A stretch of DNA of 19,949 nucleotides from QHWK01 sp035315685 (lineage in GTDB: Bacteria > Acidobacteriota > Vicinamibacteria > Vicinamibacterales > CAVVIG01): positions 1-19,949 of the forward strand of contig DATFXR010000629.1 of NCBI GenBank assembly GCA_035315685.1, in the 5' to 3' direction. The notes below the pieces were generated by a model, which saw only the letters and a program-made list of their open reading frames with translations, was not told where the DNA came from and made no database searches. Position 1 is the first letter of the stretch, and the number at the start of each line of letters is the position of its first letter. The translations under genes were made by a program, and so were the position numbers. Below, piece by piece: positions 1 to 7,870 of this stretch.

Positions 1-68
1 TTGTCGTTCTTGATCTCGAGCAGGTCGGCGATCTCGCGCAGCACGCGCGCGATCGCGGTGTTATCCAA
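1..68 (-). CDS. polX: DNA polymerase X (PolX), N-terminal 22 codons only, cut by the left edge
   Basis: Reading leftward from a TTG at 68-66 gives MDNTAIARVLREIADLLEIK followed by N-D. This is the typical opening of bacterial family X DNA polymerase/3'-5' exonuclease, whose N-terminal helix-hairpin-helix region starts with a similar 'ARxLxEIAxLLEIK' helix. Bacterial PolX is a gap-filling repair polymerase with a C-terminal PHP exonuclease domain; neither catalytic domain is visible here. The TTG start overlaps the last codons and stop (63-61) of the GHMP kinase gene upstream, so the two are probably translationally coupled. Only 22 residues are seen, so the call rests on the motif, the overlap, and the matching C-terminal fragment at the other edge. 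TTG as start is inferred because no ATG or GTG lies in frame nearby. Confidence 0.72.
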   Translation of the reverse strand, partial: MDNTAIARVLREIADLLEIKND

Positions 69-1044
69 TCTGCAGCCCTTCGGTCTCGATGCGGTAATCG
101 AGCAGCCGTGCGCCGCCGGCGGCGAGTGCCTCGGCGATCGAGGATCGCGCCGCTGGCGGTCCGAAGCAGAACAGGCATCCGCCGCCGCCGGCGCCGCAGA
201 CCTTCGCCGCGGTCGCGCCGGCCGCGCGCGCCCGACCGATCAGCCCGTCGATGGTCGCCGTCGTCACGCCCGGCGCGAGCCGCTTGCGGTTCTCCCATTC
301 GATGGCGATGTGACGGCCCACTTCGTCCCAGTCGCCGCGCTCGAGGGCCGCGCGCAGCGCCACTGCCGTATCGCGAATGCGCTCGAAGCAGTCGAAGATA
401 TGGCGGTCGCCGTCGGTGTGGCGCTTGGTGATCTCCCAGTTGTTCGTGCCCGAATCGCGCGGCGCGCCGGTGTAGGCGAGCACGATCCGCCGTTCGAGCT
501 CGCGCGGATCGACGCTGAGGCCGACCCGGGTGATGCCGGTGACGCCGAGCTCAATCGCGGCGATGCCGCCGTAGAGAGCCGGGCGATAGTCCTGCACGCC
601 GGTCGGCACGCGGATCGTCTGGCATTCGACGTTCATCGCCACCTGCAGGAGGTGGTCGGCGTCCGTCGGTGCTTTCGTCCACCGCGAGAGCGCGCCGCAG
701 ACGGCGATCGTGAGCGCCGACGATCCCGCAATGCCCGCGCCGGCGGGCGATTCGCCGCGTGTCGTCATCGTCGCATTGGCGAGGCGGTAGTGCCGCGCGA
801 GCAGCGCCAGCAGCTTGAGATCGGAGTCGCCGTCGAGCTCCGCCCAGTTCCGCGCACGGACCTGGCGATTGGTGTCGATCGAGCGCAGCTCGATTTCGCC
901 GTCGCCGCGCGGTTCGAGGTCGACGTGCGCGCGGAGGCTGATCGCCGCGTTCAGCGTGCAGGCGCCGTCATGGAAAAGATAGAGAGGCCAGATGTCGATC
1001 GTGCCGCCGGCCAGGTCGATGCGCGTGGGGGCTGACGCTCGCAC
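61..1044 (-). CDS. GHMP-family sugar kinase (heptose-7-phosphate kinase-like)
   Basis: A 327-residue small-molecule kinase. All three GHMP motifs are visible: the N-terminal substrate motif APTRIDLAGGTIDIWP (residues 5-20), the glycine/serine ATP loop PAGAGIAGSSALT (100-112), and the C-terminal glycine-rich motif KVCGAGGGGCLFCF (about 285-298). The TGVQDYRPALYGG stretch (148-160) resembles the 'QDxYaaxxGG' block of D-glycero-D-manno-heptose 7-phosphate kinases (HddA) and L-fucokinase-like enzymes, so a sugar or sugar-phosphate substrate is likely; the exact one cannot be read from sequence. It starts with GTG at 1044; an extended -10-like TATACT (1058-1053) sits 8 nt upstream, leaving almost no leader. 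The 3' end overlaps the polX start. Family call is strong; the substrate is inference. Confidence 0.86.
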   Translation of the reverse strand: MRASAPTRIDLAGGTIDIWPLYLFHDGACTLNAAISLRAHVDLEPRGDGEIELRSIDTNRQVRARNWAELDGDSDLKLLALLARHYRLANATMTTRGESPAGAGIAGSSALTIAVCGALSRWTKAPTDADHLLQVAMNVECQTIRVPTGVQDYRPALYGGIAAIELGVTGITRVGLSVDPRELERRIVLAYTGAPRDSGTNNWEITKRHTDGDRHIFDCFERIRDTAVALRAALERGDWDEVGRHIAIEWENRKRLAPGVTTATIDGLIGRARAAGATAAKVCGAGGGGCLFCFGPPAARSSIAEALAAGGARLLDYRIETEGLQIG

Positions 1045-1052
1045 GGACAGAC

Positions 1053-1058
1053 AGTATA
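1053..1058 (-). promoter_or_regulatory. Candidate -10 hexamer for the GHMP kinase gene
   Basis: TATACT reads leftward, with 8 nt between it and the GTG start. With the usual distance from -10 to transcription start, the mRNA would begin within a few bases of the GTG, so a leaderless or near-leaderless message is likely. No clear -35 is seen; repeat A begins directly upstream. Confidence 0.5.
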
Positions 1059-1060
1059 GC

Positions 1061-1221
1061 GGCAGTCGTCAGTCGCAGGTCCCAAGTCCCAAGTCGCACG
1101 TCGCAAGTCGCAAGGCTAGTCCGTCCGTCAGTCGTCAGTCGCAAGTCGCCAGTCCGTCAAGTCAGCCCTCAGCCGCGACTGGCGACTCGACTGACCGACT
1201 AACGACTTGCGACTGATGACT
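1061..1221. repeat. AGTCGC-type foldback repeat, copy A
   Basis: The left half is made of AGTCGC(A/C)-like units (for example CAGTCGCAAGTCGCCAGTC at 1135-1153). The right half carries their reverse complement (GACTGGCGACT at 1177-1187 and GACTTGCGACT at 1204-1214), so the tract can fold into an imperfect hairpin. It shares an exact 18-mer, GACTCGACTGACCGACTA (1184-1201), and the core TCAGCCGCGACT (1169-1180) with copy B. It fills the gap between two minus-strand genes, and its right end encodes the last residues and stop codon of the histidine kinase. Confidence 0.85.
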
Positions 1222-3037
1222 GTTGCTGCGGGACGCTGACGCGGATGCGCGTTCCCGCGCCAGGTTGCGAGTCGATCGTGCATTCACCGTCGACCAGCTT
1301 GATCCGCTCGCGCATGCCGATCAATCCGAGCCCGTTGCTCTTGGACGCGGTCTCCGGGTCGAAGCCGGCTCCCTGGTCGGCCACGTCGAGGTGAATCGCG
1401 TCGCGGTCCGCGCGCAGGGATACCGATAGGTGGTCCACTCCGGCGTGCTTGACCGCATTGGTGAGTGCCTCCTGCAGCACGCGGAAGAGGGCGAGCGCAA
1501 CGTCCGGCGGAAGATCACGCGCCACGCCCCCATTGTGGAAGTCGATGATCACGCGATGTTGCGCGGACACTCCGTCGCAGAGGGTGCGAGCCGCCGCCGG
1601 GAATCCGAGCAGCTCGAGCCGCGAGTACACCGGATCGGAGATCGCCAGGATCTCGCCGGTCAGAGTGCCCAGCCTGCGGGCGAGCGTCTCGAGACCGGCA
1701 CGCAAGTCGCCGCTGGCCTCGTGAGGCGTTGCGCTCAGGTTACGCATTCGCACGGTCAGCGCAACCATGCGCTGCCCGAGATTCTCGTGGAGGTCGCGGG
1801 CGATCCGGGCGCGCTCGTCCTCGTGCGCCTGCATCAGGTTCCGGCTCAATCTGGACAGCCCCGCACTGGCAACGTTGAGCTCCGCGATGGTGGAACGCAG
1901 CGAACGTTCGTGGCCGCGCCGCAGCATGAGCGTCGCCACCAGCAGGGTGACGATCAGCCCCTGGACCAGCAGCACGGTTGCGCCGGCGACCAGCTGGCGG
2001 TGGTACCGCTGCCAGACAGTCAACTCGCGGAATCGGACGACACTTCCGGCCGGCAGTCGACTCTCATCAATTCCCCAGCGGCGCAGCTCTCTCCAATCGA
2101 ACGTGGGGACGCCGGCGACTTGCGTCGGTATGGCGATGCCCCGACCTGATTCGCCGCGCAGCATCCGATCGGCGGCACTGGCGGCGTTCCGGCTCAAGTC
2201 CTCGAGCGACAGCAGCGGACCGCCGATGATGCCGTGGCCGAGCTGCGTCGTATACAAACCAAAAATCGGCGCATCCGCGGCAGCGTGAAGCTCGGCCAGC
2301 GCCTGTTCGTCGACCTGCGGAACACCCTTCGCGTCCAGCGACATGACTGCGTAGAAGATGGCGGAGTGCGGCGGAAGAGACGCACAGCGCGCCAGGACCT
2401 CCGCAAAGGAGAACTGGTTGGTCCAGATGAGCGACAGCCTGTCCTCGAACCGCCGCAGTCCGTGTTTCAATTCGTGCAGCCAGAACTGCTCGCGCTGCGA
2501 CGCGCCGATCACCACGATCAGCGTCGTCGTGTCGGGCCGGAGCCGCAGGATGTTTTCGACCATCGCCGGCGGGTCGTGCTCGATCGCGACCGTCGCCTCG
2601 TCGGCGGCCAGGGTGCTGCTCTCGAGGAAGCGACGATCGACCGCGGCCAGCAGGAGCGGCGCCCCGGGAAAGAGCTCCTGGTGGTGCTGTTTCGCGAACA
2701 TGGCCGCAGGTCCGCCGATTGCCACCACGAGATCGAGCCGGCGGCTGTCGAACGTGGACCGCAGGTGCGCAACCTTCGATTCGTCCCGCTCGCGACGGTT
2801 GGAGCGCGCGGCCTGCAACGACACCTCGACGAAATCCAGCGGCTGCGGTGAGGATCGGCTCAATTCCAGGCGGAACGCGCCCGCGAAGGCGTTGTGAGGC
2901 CCGAACTCGCGATCGTACGAGTACAGCAACAGGACGTTTCGCGGTTCCGGCTGCGCAGCGGCGCCGCGGGTACACGCCATGATGAGGGCGAACACACACA
3001 GCAGAGAACGCTGGATCGGCGGGCGAAGCGTCGGCAT
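1199..3037 (-). CDS. Membrane sensor histidine kinase, NarL/HisKA_3 type, with periplasmic-binding-like sensor
   Basis: 612 residues. A signal peptide (1-29, ending CTRGAAAQ) leads into a periplasmic region (about 33-335) that looks like an ABC substrate-binding-like sensor: NVLLLYSYDREFGPHN near the start, then DLVVAIGGPAAMF (102-114). One membrane segment follows at about 348-372. The cytoplasmic part has a HisKA_3 dimerisation helix with DERARIARDLHENLGQ (407-421; H417 is the expected phosphorylated His) and a HATPase domain with N-box EALTNAVKHA (523-532), DQGAGFD (554-560) and GLGLIGMRER (569-578). This is the NarX/DegS/UhpB kinase class, which normally signals to a LuxR-type response regulator; none is in the window. 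The final residues SSVASR and the stop codon are written in repeat copy A. The ligand is unknown. Confidence 0.9.
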   Translation of the reverse strand: MPTLRPPIQRSLLCVFALIMACTRGAAAQPEPRNVLLLYSYDREFGPHNAFAGAFRLELSRSSPQPLDFVEVSLQAARSNRRERDESKVAHLRSTFDSRRLDLVVAIGGPAAMFAKQHHQELFPGAPLLLAAVDRRFLESSTLAADEATVAIEHDPPAMVENILRLRPDTTTLIVVIGASQREQFWLHELKHGLRRFEDRLSLIWTNQFSFAEVLARCASLPPHSAIFYAVMSLDAKGVPQVDEQALAELHAAADAPIFGLYTTQLGHGIIGGPLLSLEDLSRNAASAADRMLRGESGRGIAIPTQVAGVPTFDWRELRRWGIDESRLPAGSVVRFRELTVWQRYHRQLVAGATVLLVQGLIVTLLVATLMLRRGHERSLRSTIAELNVASAGLSRLSRNLMQAHEDERARIARDLHENLGQRMVALTVRMRNLSATPHEASGDLRAGLETLARRLGTLTGEILAISDPVYSRLELLGFPAAARTLCDGVSAQHRVIIDFHNGGVARDLPPDVALALFRVLQEALTNAVKHAGVDHLSVSLRADRDAIHLDVADQGAGFDPETASKSNGLGLIGMRERIKLVDGECTIDSQPGAGTRIRVSVPQQQSSVASR

Positions 3038-3052
3038 GATCGGCGACGGCAG

Positions 3053-3058
3053 ATTCTA
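3053..3058 (-). promoter_or_regulatory. Candidate -10 hexamer for the histidine kinase gene
   Basis: TAGAAT reads leftward, 15 nt before the ATG at 3037. Repeat copy B starts immediately upstream, so the -35 region, if any, lies inside the repeat. No Shine-Dalgarno sequence is evident before the ATG. Confidence 0.4.
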
Positions 3059-3300
3059 CGTCAGTCGCAAGTCGCCAGTCGCAAGTCGCCAGTCGCCACT
3101 CCGTCAGTCAAATCAGTCAGCAGTCGCCAGTCGCCAGTCGCCAGTCGGCAGTCGACGGTCGCCAGCCGTCCTCAGTCGTCAGCCGCGACTCCGTGACGGA
3201 CCAGCGACTCGTGACTCGACTGACCGACTATCGACTTGTGACTGGCGACTTGTGACTGGCGACTTGTGACTGGCGACTTGCGACTGGCGACTTGCGACTA
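3059..3300. repeat. AGTCGC-type foldback repeat, copy B, with 14-bp tandem units
   Basis: The same family as copy A. The left arm (about 3060-3165) repeats AGTCGC(A/C). The centre has TCAGCCGCGACT (3179-3190) and the exact 18-mer GACTCGACTGACCGACTA (3213-3230). The right arm is a clean 14-bp tandem array of GACTTG(T/C)GACTGGC: four full units at 3233-3288 and a 12-nt partial unit to 3300. Left and right arms are complementary, giving a long imperfect hairpin. The tract fills the whole gap between the permease and the histidine kinase, and the permease stop codon (3300-3298) lies at its right end. Confidence 0.9.
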
Positions 3301-5682
3301 CTGGCTGTCTCTGAGGGCCTGCACAGGATCGATGGCCGCCGCCCGCCGCGCGGGCACGACCGCGGCAGCGCCCGCGACGAGGGCGAGCACGAGGGGCACG
3401 ATGACGAAGGTGACCGGATCGTACGTCGAGATCCCGAACAGGAGTGTGGCCATCACGCGCACGAGCACGCTGGCGCCGGCGATGCCGATGGCGGCGCCAG
3501 CCAGAGTCATAGCGGCAGCCTGCCCGAGGATCGACGTGACGATCTGCGCGGCGCGGGCGCCAACGGCCATCCGGATGCCGATGTCGCGGCGCTGACCGGC
3601 GACGACCTGCGACAACACACCGTAGACACCCAGCGCGGCGACGAGCAACGCCGTTGCGGCGAATACGGACAGCAGAACCGTGTTGAGGCGCTGCTGGGAG
3701 ATCGACCGCGACAGCGATTCCTCGAGTGGCCGCACGGCGTACATCGCCCGCTTCGGCTCGATCGCGAACAGCGCCGCGCGAATCGCTGCCACCGACGCCG
3801 GATGCGCGGCGCTGGCGCGGACAATGAAGAACGGGTCGGGCCAGTACGGCGAGTAGCCGCACCAGTAGATCAACGGCTCCGCCGGACGCATGACGCCGCT
3901 CTCTCGAACGTCGCCGACGATACCGATGATGGCAACCTCGCGATCGGGCGGCAGCTGGGGCCGTAGTGCGTGGCCGACGGCGGTCTCGCCCGGGAAGAAC
4001 TGATCGGCGAACGCGCGTGTGACGAGGGCTTGGAAGAACAACGGCGTGGCCGGATCGTTTCCGCACACCTCGCCCTGCAGGATCGGAATGTGCAGCGCGC
4101 GGAAATAGCCGCCGGACACCGCCCGCTGTTGTGCGAACAGCTTCCCTGGCGCCTCACGACCGACGATCGAGAACTCGCCTGGAGGATAGTCGATTCCCGC
4201 CGGCGGAGTCTGGCTGACAGCCGCGGCATCGACGCCGGGCACCTCTTCGAGCCGTCGAACCGTTCGGGCCTGCCGCGTCACGACTGATGCAGGGCTCTCA
4301 CTCCATGACGCGCTCATGCGGAACGTCGTCACGCCAGCGGGATCGAATCCTGGTGACACCTGCGCGAGGCGAGCAAAGCTGCGAATCAGCAGTCCGGCGC
4401 CGACCAGGAGCACGATCGCCAGCGCCAGCTGCGTCGCGACGAGCGTTCGCTGCAGCAGGTGGCGGCCGCCGATCTGTCCGCGCCCTCCACGGGCGAGCGC
4501 GTCGGCCGGATCCACCTTCGTTACCTGCACGGCGGGCGCCAGCGCGAACGCGACGGTCGTCAGCGCGCCGACGACGATCGTGAACAGCACGAGGCGGCCG
4601 TCGATCTGTACCTCGTCGACGCGTGGGATATCGGTTGCGATGCGACGGAGCACGGCGGTTGCCCACCGGGCGACCAGGAGCGCGCAGGAGGCGCTGGCCA
4701 GCGCGAGGATGAATCCTTCGGTGAGCAACTGGCGGACGATGGTCGCCCGGGACGCGCCGACCGCGACGCGAACCGCCACCTCGTGCCGCCGCCGGACGGC
4801 TTCGGCGAGCAGCAGGCATGCAACGTTGCCACACGCCGCGAGCAGGACGAGGCCGACGGCCGCAAACAGCAGCCAGAGCGATCGCCGCACGCCGCCGACT
4901 TGCTCTTCTTTCAGCGCCGCGAGTGACGCGGCCCAGCCCTTGTCGGTCTCCGGGAACTCATCGCCGAGGCGCGCCTGCACTGACGTCAGGTCCGCCTGCG
5001 CCCGCTCGAGCGTCACGCCAGGTCTCATCCGGCCCACTGCCGTGTAGAAACGCGCGCGCCGCTCTCGCATCAGCCCGGCGGACATCTGAGCGGGAATCCA
5101 GGCGTCGGTCGTTGCCGTGGGATAGCGAAACGATGCGGGCATGACCCCGACGATCGTGCGCGACACGCCGCTCAGAATGAGCTGACGGCCGACGGCGTCA
5201 GGAGTGCTGTTGAAACGCGCGTGCCAGAACCGCTCGCTGATGACGACGGCCGGCCGACCGCCGAATCGCTCTTCGTCGGCGGACAGCGTCCGGCCGAGCG
5301 CAGCCGCGACGCCCAGGACCGCGAAGAAGCGGGGCGAGGTCCGCATCGCCTCGATCCGCTCGGGTAGTGCGCCCGTCGTGTCGGTGACGTTTTCGAAGTA
5401 GCTGCCGGCCAGCCCCGCGAACGTGTGGTTGTCTCGGTTCCATTCCTCGAGTCGTACCGGCGCGACCAGTTGTGTCGCCTGTTTCAGCCCCTGGTTCAGC
5501 TCGTAGACGGCGACGAGCCGGTCGGCATCCGGATACGGCAGCGGCCTCAGCAGCACGGCGTCGACGAACGAGAAGATGGCGCTGTTGGCCCCGATGCCAA
5601 GGGTCAACGTGGTGACGATAGCCGCCGCAGTCCAGCGGCGATGACGCACACTGCGAACGGCGTCACGAAGCTGGTCGAGCAT
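3298..5682 (-). CDS. Orphan ABC-type permease, MacB/FtsX family (acidobacterial duplicated permease type)
   Basis: 794 residues. An N-terminal helix (about 17-45, with LTLGIGANSAIFSFVDAVLL) leads into a periplasmic MacB_PCD region (about 50-260). Four helices follow (about 268-294, 320-346, 363-386, 412-436). A second periplasmic region precedes a C-terminal FtsX block of three helices (about 677-785). The FtsX signature is duplicated: RHEVAVRVAVGAS (299-311) and RRDIGIRMAVGAR (about 705-717). This two-module layout and the ending PVQALRDS match the large permeases that are expanded in Acidobacteria. Such proteins often lack an adjacent ATPase, and none is here. The family relates to tripartite macrolide or lipoprotein-type efflux; the cargo is unknown. 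AAGG lies just before the ATG. The gene is divergent from nagZ. Confidence 0.9.
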   Translation of the reverse strand: MLDQLRDAVRSVRHRRWTAAAIVTTLTLGIGANSAIFSFVDAVLLRPLPYPDADRLVAVYELNQGLKQATQLVAPVRLEEWNRDNHTFAGLAGSYFENVTDTTGALPERIEAMRTSPRFFAVLGVAAALGRTLSADEERFGGRPAVVISERFWHARFNSTPDAVGRQLILSGVSRTIVGVMPASFRYPTATTDAWIPAQMSAGLMRERRARFYTAVGRMRPGVTLERAQADLTSVQARLGDEFPETDKGWAASLAALKEEQVGGVRRSLWLLFAAVGLVLLAACGNVACLLLAEAVRRRHEVAVRVAVGASRATIVRQLLTEGFILALASASCALLVARWATAVLRRIATDIPRVDEVQIDGRLVLFTIVVGALTTVAFALAPAVQVTKVDPADALARGGRGQIGGRHLLQRTLVATQLALAIVLLVGAGLLIRSFARLAQVSPGFDPAGVTTFRMSASWSESPASVVTRQARTVRRLEEVPGVDAAAVSQTPPAGIDYPPGEFSIVGREAPGKLFAQQRAVSGGYFRALHIPILQGEVCGNDPATPLFFQALVTRAFADQFFPGETAVGHALRPQLPPDREVAIIGIVGDVRESGVMRPAEPLIYWCGYSPYWPDPFFIVRASAAHPASVAAIRAALFAIEPKRAMYAVRPLEESLSRSISQQRLNTVLLSVFAATALLVAALGVYGVLSQVVAGQRRDIGIRMAVGARAAQIVTSILGQAAAMTLAGAAIGIAGASVLVRVMATLLFGISTYDPVTFVIVPLVLALVAGAAAVVPARRAAAIDPVQALRDSQ

Positions 5683-5741
5683 GCCCTTCGGACGGATTCG
5701 CCGCCGCCTCGGTTAGCGCGCGGCGGCGGCGGTGACGGGGG

Positions 5742-5834
5742 TCAATGGCTGATGGCTAATGGCTGATGGCTATGGTCGATGGTTGACGCGTTAGCCCTTG
5801 GCCAAAGCATCAGCCGTTAGCCATCAGCCATTGA
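5742..5834. repeat. Perfectly placed 27-bp inverted repeat (ATGGCTGATGGC family)
   Basis: Arm 1 (5742-5768) starts TCAATGGCTGATGGCTAA. Arm 2 (5808-5834) is its reverse complement over 27 nt with one mismatch; the loop is 39 nt. It lies in the divergent gap between the permease (start 5682) and nagZ (start 5850), and arm 2 ends directly against the nagZ -10 hexamer. The unit differs from the AGTCGC family. As DNA it can form a cruciform. As RNA it would lie upstream of either gene's start, so it is not a simple terminator. Confidence 0.88.
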
Positions 5835-5840
5835 TAGAAT
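5835..5840 (+). promoter_or_regulatory. Candidate -10 hexamer for the nagZ operon
   Basis: TAGAAT ends 9 nt before the nagZ ATG (5850) and follows the inverted repeat without a gap. The same hexamer is found before the histidine kinase. Transcription would start at or within about 3 nt of the ATG, so the operon mRNA is probably leaderless. No Shine-Dalgarno sequence is present. Confidence 0.5.
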
Positions 5841-5849
5841 CACGTCTTT

Positions 5850-6944
5850 ATGCCAGCTTCAGTACGACGCGAGATCGGTCAGCTGTTGATCGCGGGGTTC
5901 GACGGATATCAGGTGTCTCCCGAGCTGCAGTCCCTCGCGCGGGAATTCGGCCTCGGTGGCGTGATTCTGTTCGCCCGCAACGTCGTCGAGCCGGAGCAGG
6001 TGGCCGAGCTCGCCTTCGAGGCGGCGAGGCTCACGCCGCAGCTGCCGTGCTGGGTATCCGTGGACCAGGAGGGCGGCCGCGTCGCCCGCTTGAAGTCGCC
6101 GTTCACCGAGTGGCCGCCGATGGCGACGCTCGGCAGAAGCCGCGATGTCGCGCTCGCCGAACGCTTTGCGCAAGCACTCGCGGCGGAGCTGAAATCGGTC
6201 GGCATCACGCTCGACTACGCGCCGGTACTCGATATCCACACCAACCCGAAGAACCCGGTGATCGGCGATCGCGCGCTCGCCGAGACCGCCGATCACGTGG
6301 CGCGGCTCGGCGCGGCGATCGTCCGCGCCCTGCAGGGGGAAGGCATTGCCGCCTGTGGCAAGCATTTTCCTGGACACGGCGACACGAGCACCGATTCGCA
6401 CGTCGAGCTGCCGCTCGTCGAGCATCCGCCGGCGCGGTTGCGCGAGGTGGAGTTCGCGCCGTTCCGCGCCGCCATCGAGGCGGGCGTGGCGACGATCATG
6501 ACCGCGCACGTGCTCGTGCCGGCGCTCGATGAGCAGCGACCGGCCAGCCTGTCGCGCGCGATCGTTCACGATCTGCTGCGCGAGGAACTGAACTACGACG
6601 GCGTGATTCTCAGCGACGACCTCGAGATGAAGGCGATCGCGGCAACATACGAGGTGCCGTCGGCGGCGGTGCAGGCCATCCAGGCGGGGTGTGACGGTGT
6701 GCTGATCTGCAGCGGTCATCACGACACGCAGGCAGCGGCGCTCGAAGCGATCATCCACGCGGTGGAGGAGGAGCGCCTGCCGCTGACGCGCGTCAACGAT
6801 GCGCTCATACGGCAGCGGCGCGCAAAGGAGCGTTTTCTCGCGTCGCCCGTTGCGTCCAGGCCGCTTGCGGGCCGTGCGCTGCGCGCGATGCTGGGCCGCG
6901 ACGAGCATCGCGCGATCGCCGACGAGATGGCGCGCTTTCTGTGA
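5850..6944 (+). CDS. nagZ: Beta-N-acetylglucosaminidase NagZ (GH3)
   Basis: 364 residues, the length of single-domain NagZ. It removes GlcNAc from GlcNAc-anhydroMurNAc peptides in the cytoplasm during murein recycling. Visible signatures are WVSVDQEGGRVARL (68-81), the GH3 NagZ block KHFPGHGDTSTDSH (171-184), which contains the Asp-His acid/base dyad (D182/H184), and VILSDDLEMKAI (252-263), where D256 is the expected nucleophile. There is no signal peptide, which fits a cytoplasmic enzyme. The ATG at 5850 is supported by the close upstream -10. It is the first gene of an operon; its stop overlaps the ldcA start by 4 nt. All catalytic residues are intact. Confidence 0.95.
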   Translation: MPASVRREIGQLLIAGFDGYQVSPELQSLAREFGLGGVILFARNVVEPEQVAELAFEAARLTPQLPCWVSVDQEGGRVARLKSPFTEWPPMATLGRSRDVALAERFAQALAAELKSVGITLDYAPVLDIHTNPKNPVIGDRALAETADHVARLGAAIVRALQGEGIAACGKHFPGHGDTSTDSHVELPLVEHPPARLREVEFAPFRAAIEAGVATIMTAHVLVPALDEQRPASLSRAIVHDLLREELNYDGVILSDDLEMKAIAATYEVPSAAVQAIQAGCDGVLICSGHHDTQAAALEAIIHAVEEERLPLTRVNDALIRQRRAKERFLASPVASRPLAGRALRAMLGRDEHRAIADEMARFL

Positions 6945-7870
6945 TGCGCAAGGCGCGCGCGCTGATTCAGGGAGATCGTCTGGCGGTCGTGGCCCCGGCA
7001 AGCCCGTTCACGCGAGAGGAGTTCGATCGCGGCGTCGACGAGATCCGTTCGCTCGGGTTCGAGCCGGTCTACGACGAATCCGTGTTTGCACGGCGCCGCT
7101 ACGTTGCCGGCGCGGCGGCTGTTCGTGCGGCGGCGATTCATGCAGCGTGGACCGATCCGTCCATCGCGGGTCTGATTGGCGTCCGCGGCGGGTACGGGAG
7201 CGCGCAGGTGTTGCCGCTTCTCGACCGCGAGATGGCGCAGCGGGCTGCGAAGGCATTCATCGGCTACAGCGATCTGACCGCCGTGCTCACGTTCCTCACG
7301 TTGTGCTGCGACCTCGTCGCCTTCCATGGTCCGATGCTGGCAGGACGGCTGGGACGCGGCGCCGACGGCTACGACGCCGATACGTTCGCGCGCGCGCTGT
7401 GCCGCGTCGAGCCGATGGGCGAACTGATGGCGCCGGGCGTGGAGTCGATTCGCGACGGTGACGCTCGAGGCATGCTGCTCGGCGGAACGCTCACGCAGCT
7501 TCTCGCGTCGCTGGGGACGCCGTTCGCATTCACGCCGCCGGCCGGTTACGTGCTGTTTCTGGATGAAGTGGGCGAGCGGCCGTACCGTCTCGATCGGATG
7601 GTGACCCAGTTGAAGCAGGCGGGCCTGCTGGTGCGGGCGTCCGCCGTGATCATCGGCGAATTGCCGAGATGCGACGAGCCAGGCGGCGATCCGACGGCCC
7701 GCGCCGTGATGGCCGATCTGTTCGCCGACTTTCCCGGGCCCGTCCTGATTGGCTTCCCGTCTGGCCACACGGTCTCACCGGCGATGACACTGCCGTTCGG
7801 CGTACGCTGCCGCGTTGTCTCTGGCGCACAGCCTCGGGTCGTGATCGAGGAGGCAGCGGTCGAACGATGA
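6941..7870 (+). CDS. ldcA: Muramoyltetrapeptide (LD-) carboxypeptidase, peptidase family S66
   Basis: 309 residues. It cleaves the terminal D-Ala from tetrapeptides so that tripeptides can be reused. Family signatures are GVRGGYGSAQVLPLLD (80-95), FIGYSDLT (106-113; S110 is the expected nucleophile), LFLDEVGERPYRLDRM (205-220; the catalytic Glu lies in the DEVGE block) and GFPSGHTVSP (271-280; H276 is the catalytic His). No signal peptide is seen, so it should be cytoplasmic. The GTG at 6941 gives a 4-nt GTGA overlap with nagZ; an ATG at 6944 is the next codon and is equally possible. The 3' end overlaps mpl by ATGA. It acts between NagZ and Mpl in one pathway. Confidence 0.93.
   Translation: MMRKARALIQGDRLAVVAPASPFTREEFDRGVDEIRSLGFEPVYDESVFARRRYVAGAAAVRAAAIHAAWTDPSIAGLIGVRGGYGSAQVLPLLDREMAQRAAKAFIGYSDLTAVLTFLTLCCDLVAFHGPMLAGRLGRGADGYDADTFARALCRVEPMGELMAPGVESIRDGDARGMLLGGTLTQLLASLGTPFAFTPPAGYVLFLDEVGERPYRLDRMVTQLKQAGLLVRASAVIIGELPRCDEPGGDPTARAVMADLFADFPGPVLIGFPSGHTVSPAMTLPFGVRCRVVSGAQPRVVIEEAAVER

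Noticed and set aside
1..1035. Long plus-strand open frame opposite the GHMP kinase
   Set aside because: It is an antisense shadow in high-GC DNA: Arg/Ala-rich with no domain signature, while the minus strand has all GHMP motifs.
3059..3300. Possible CRISPR array in the AGTCGC repeat tract
   Set aside because: The 14-bp units abut with no spacers, arms are inverted, and no cas gene is near.
5859..7001. 380-codon minus-strand open frame opposite nagZ
   Set aside because: Antisense shadow; nagZ has intact catalytic residues and operon overlaps.
7669..7866. N-terminal extension of mpl
   Set aside because: The frame is open but lies inside ldcA and is Arg-rich; KIHLVGVCGTAM is the expected Mpl N terminus directly after ATG 7867.
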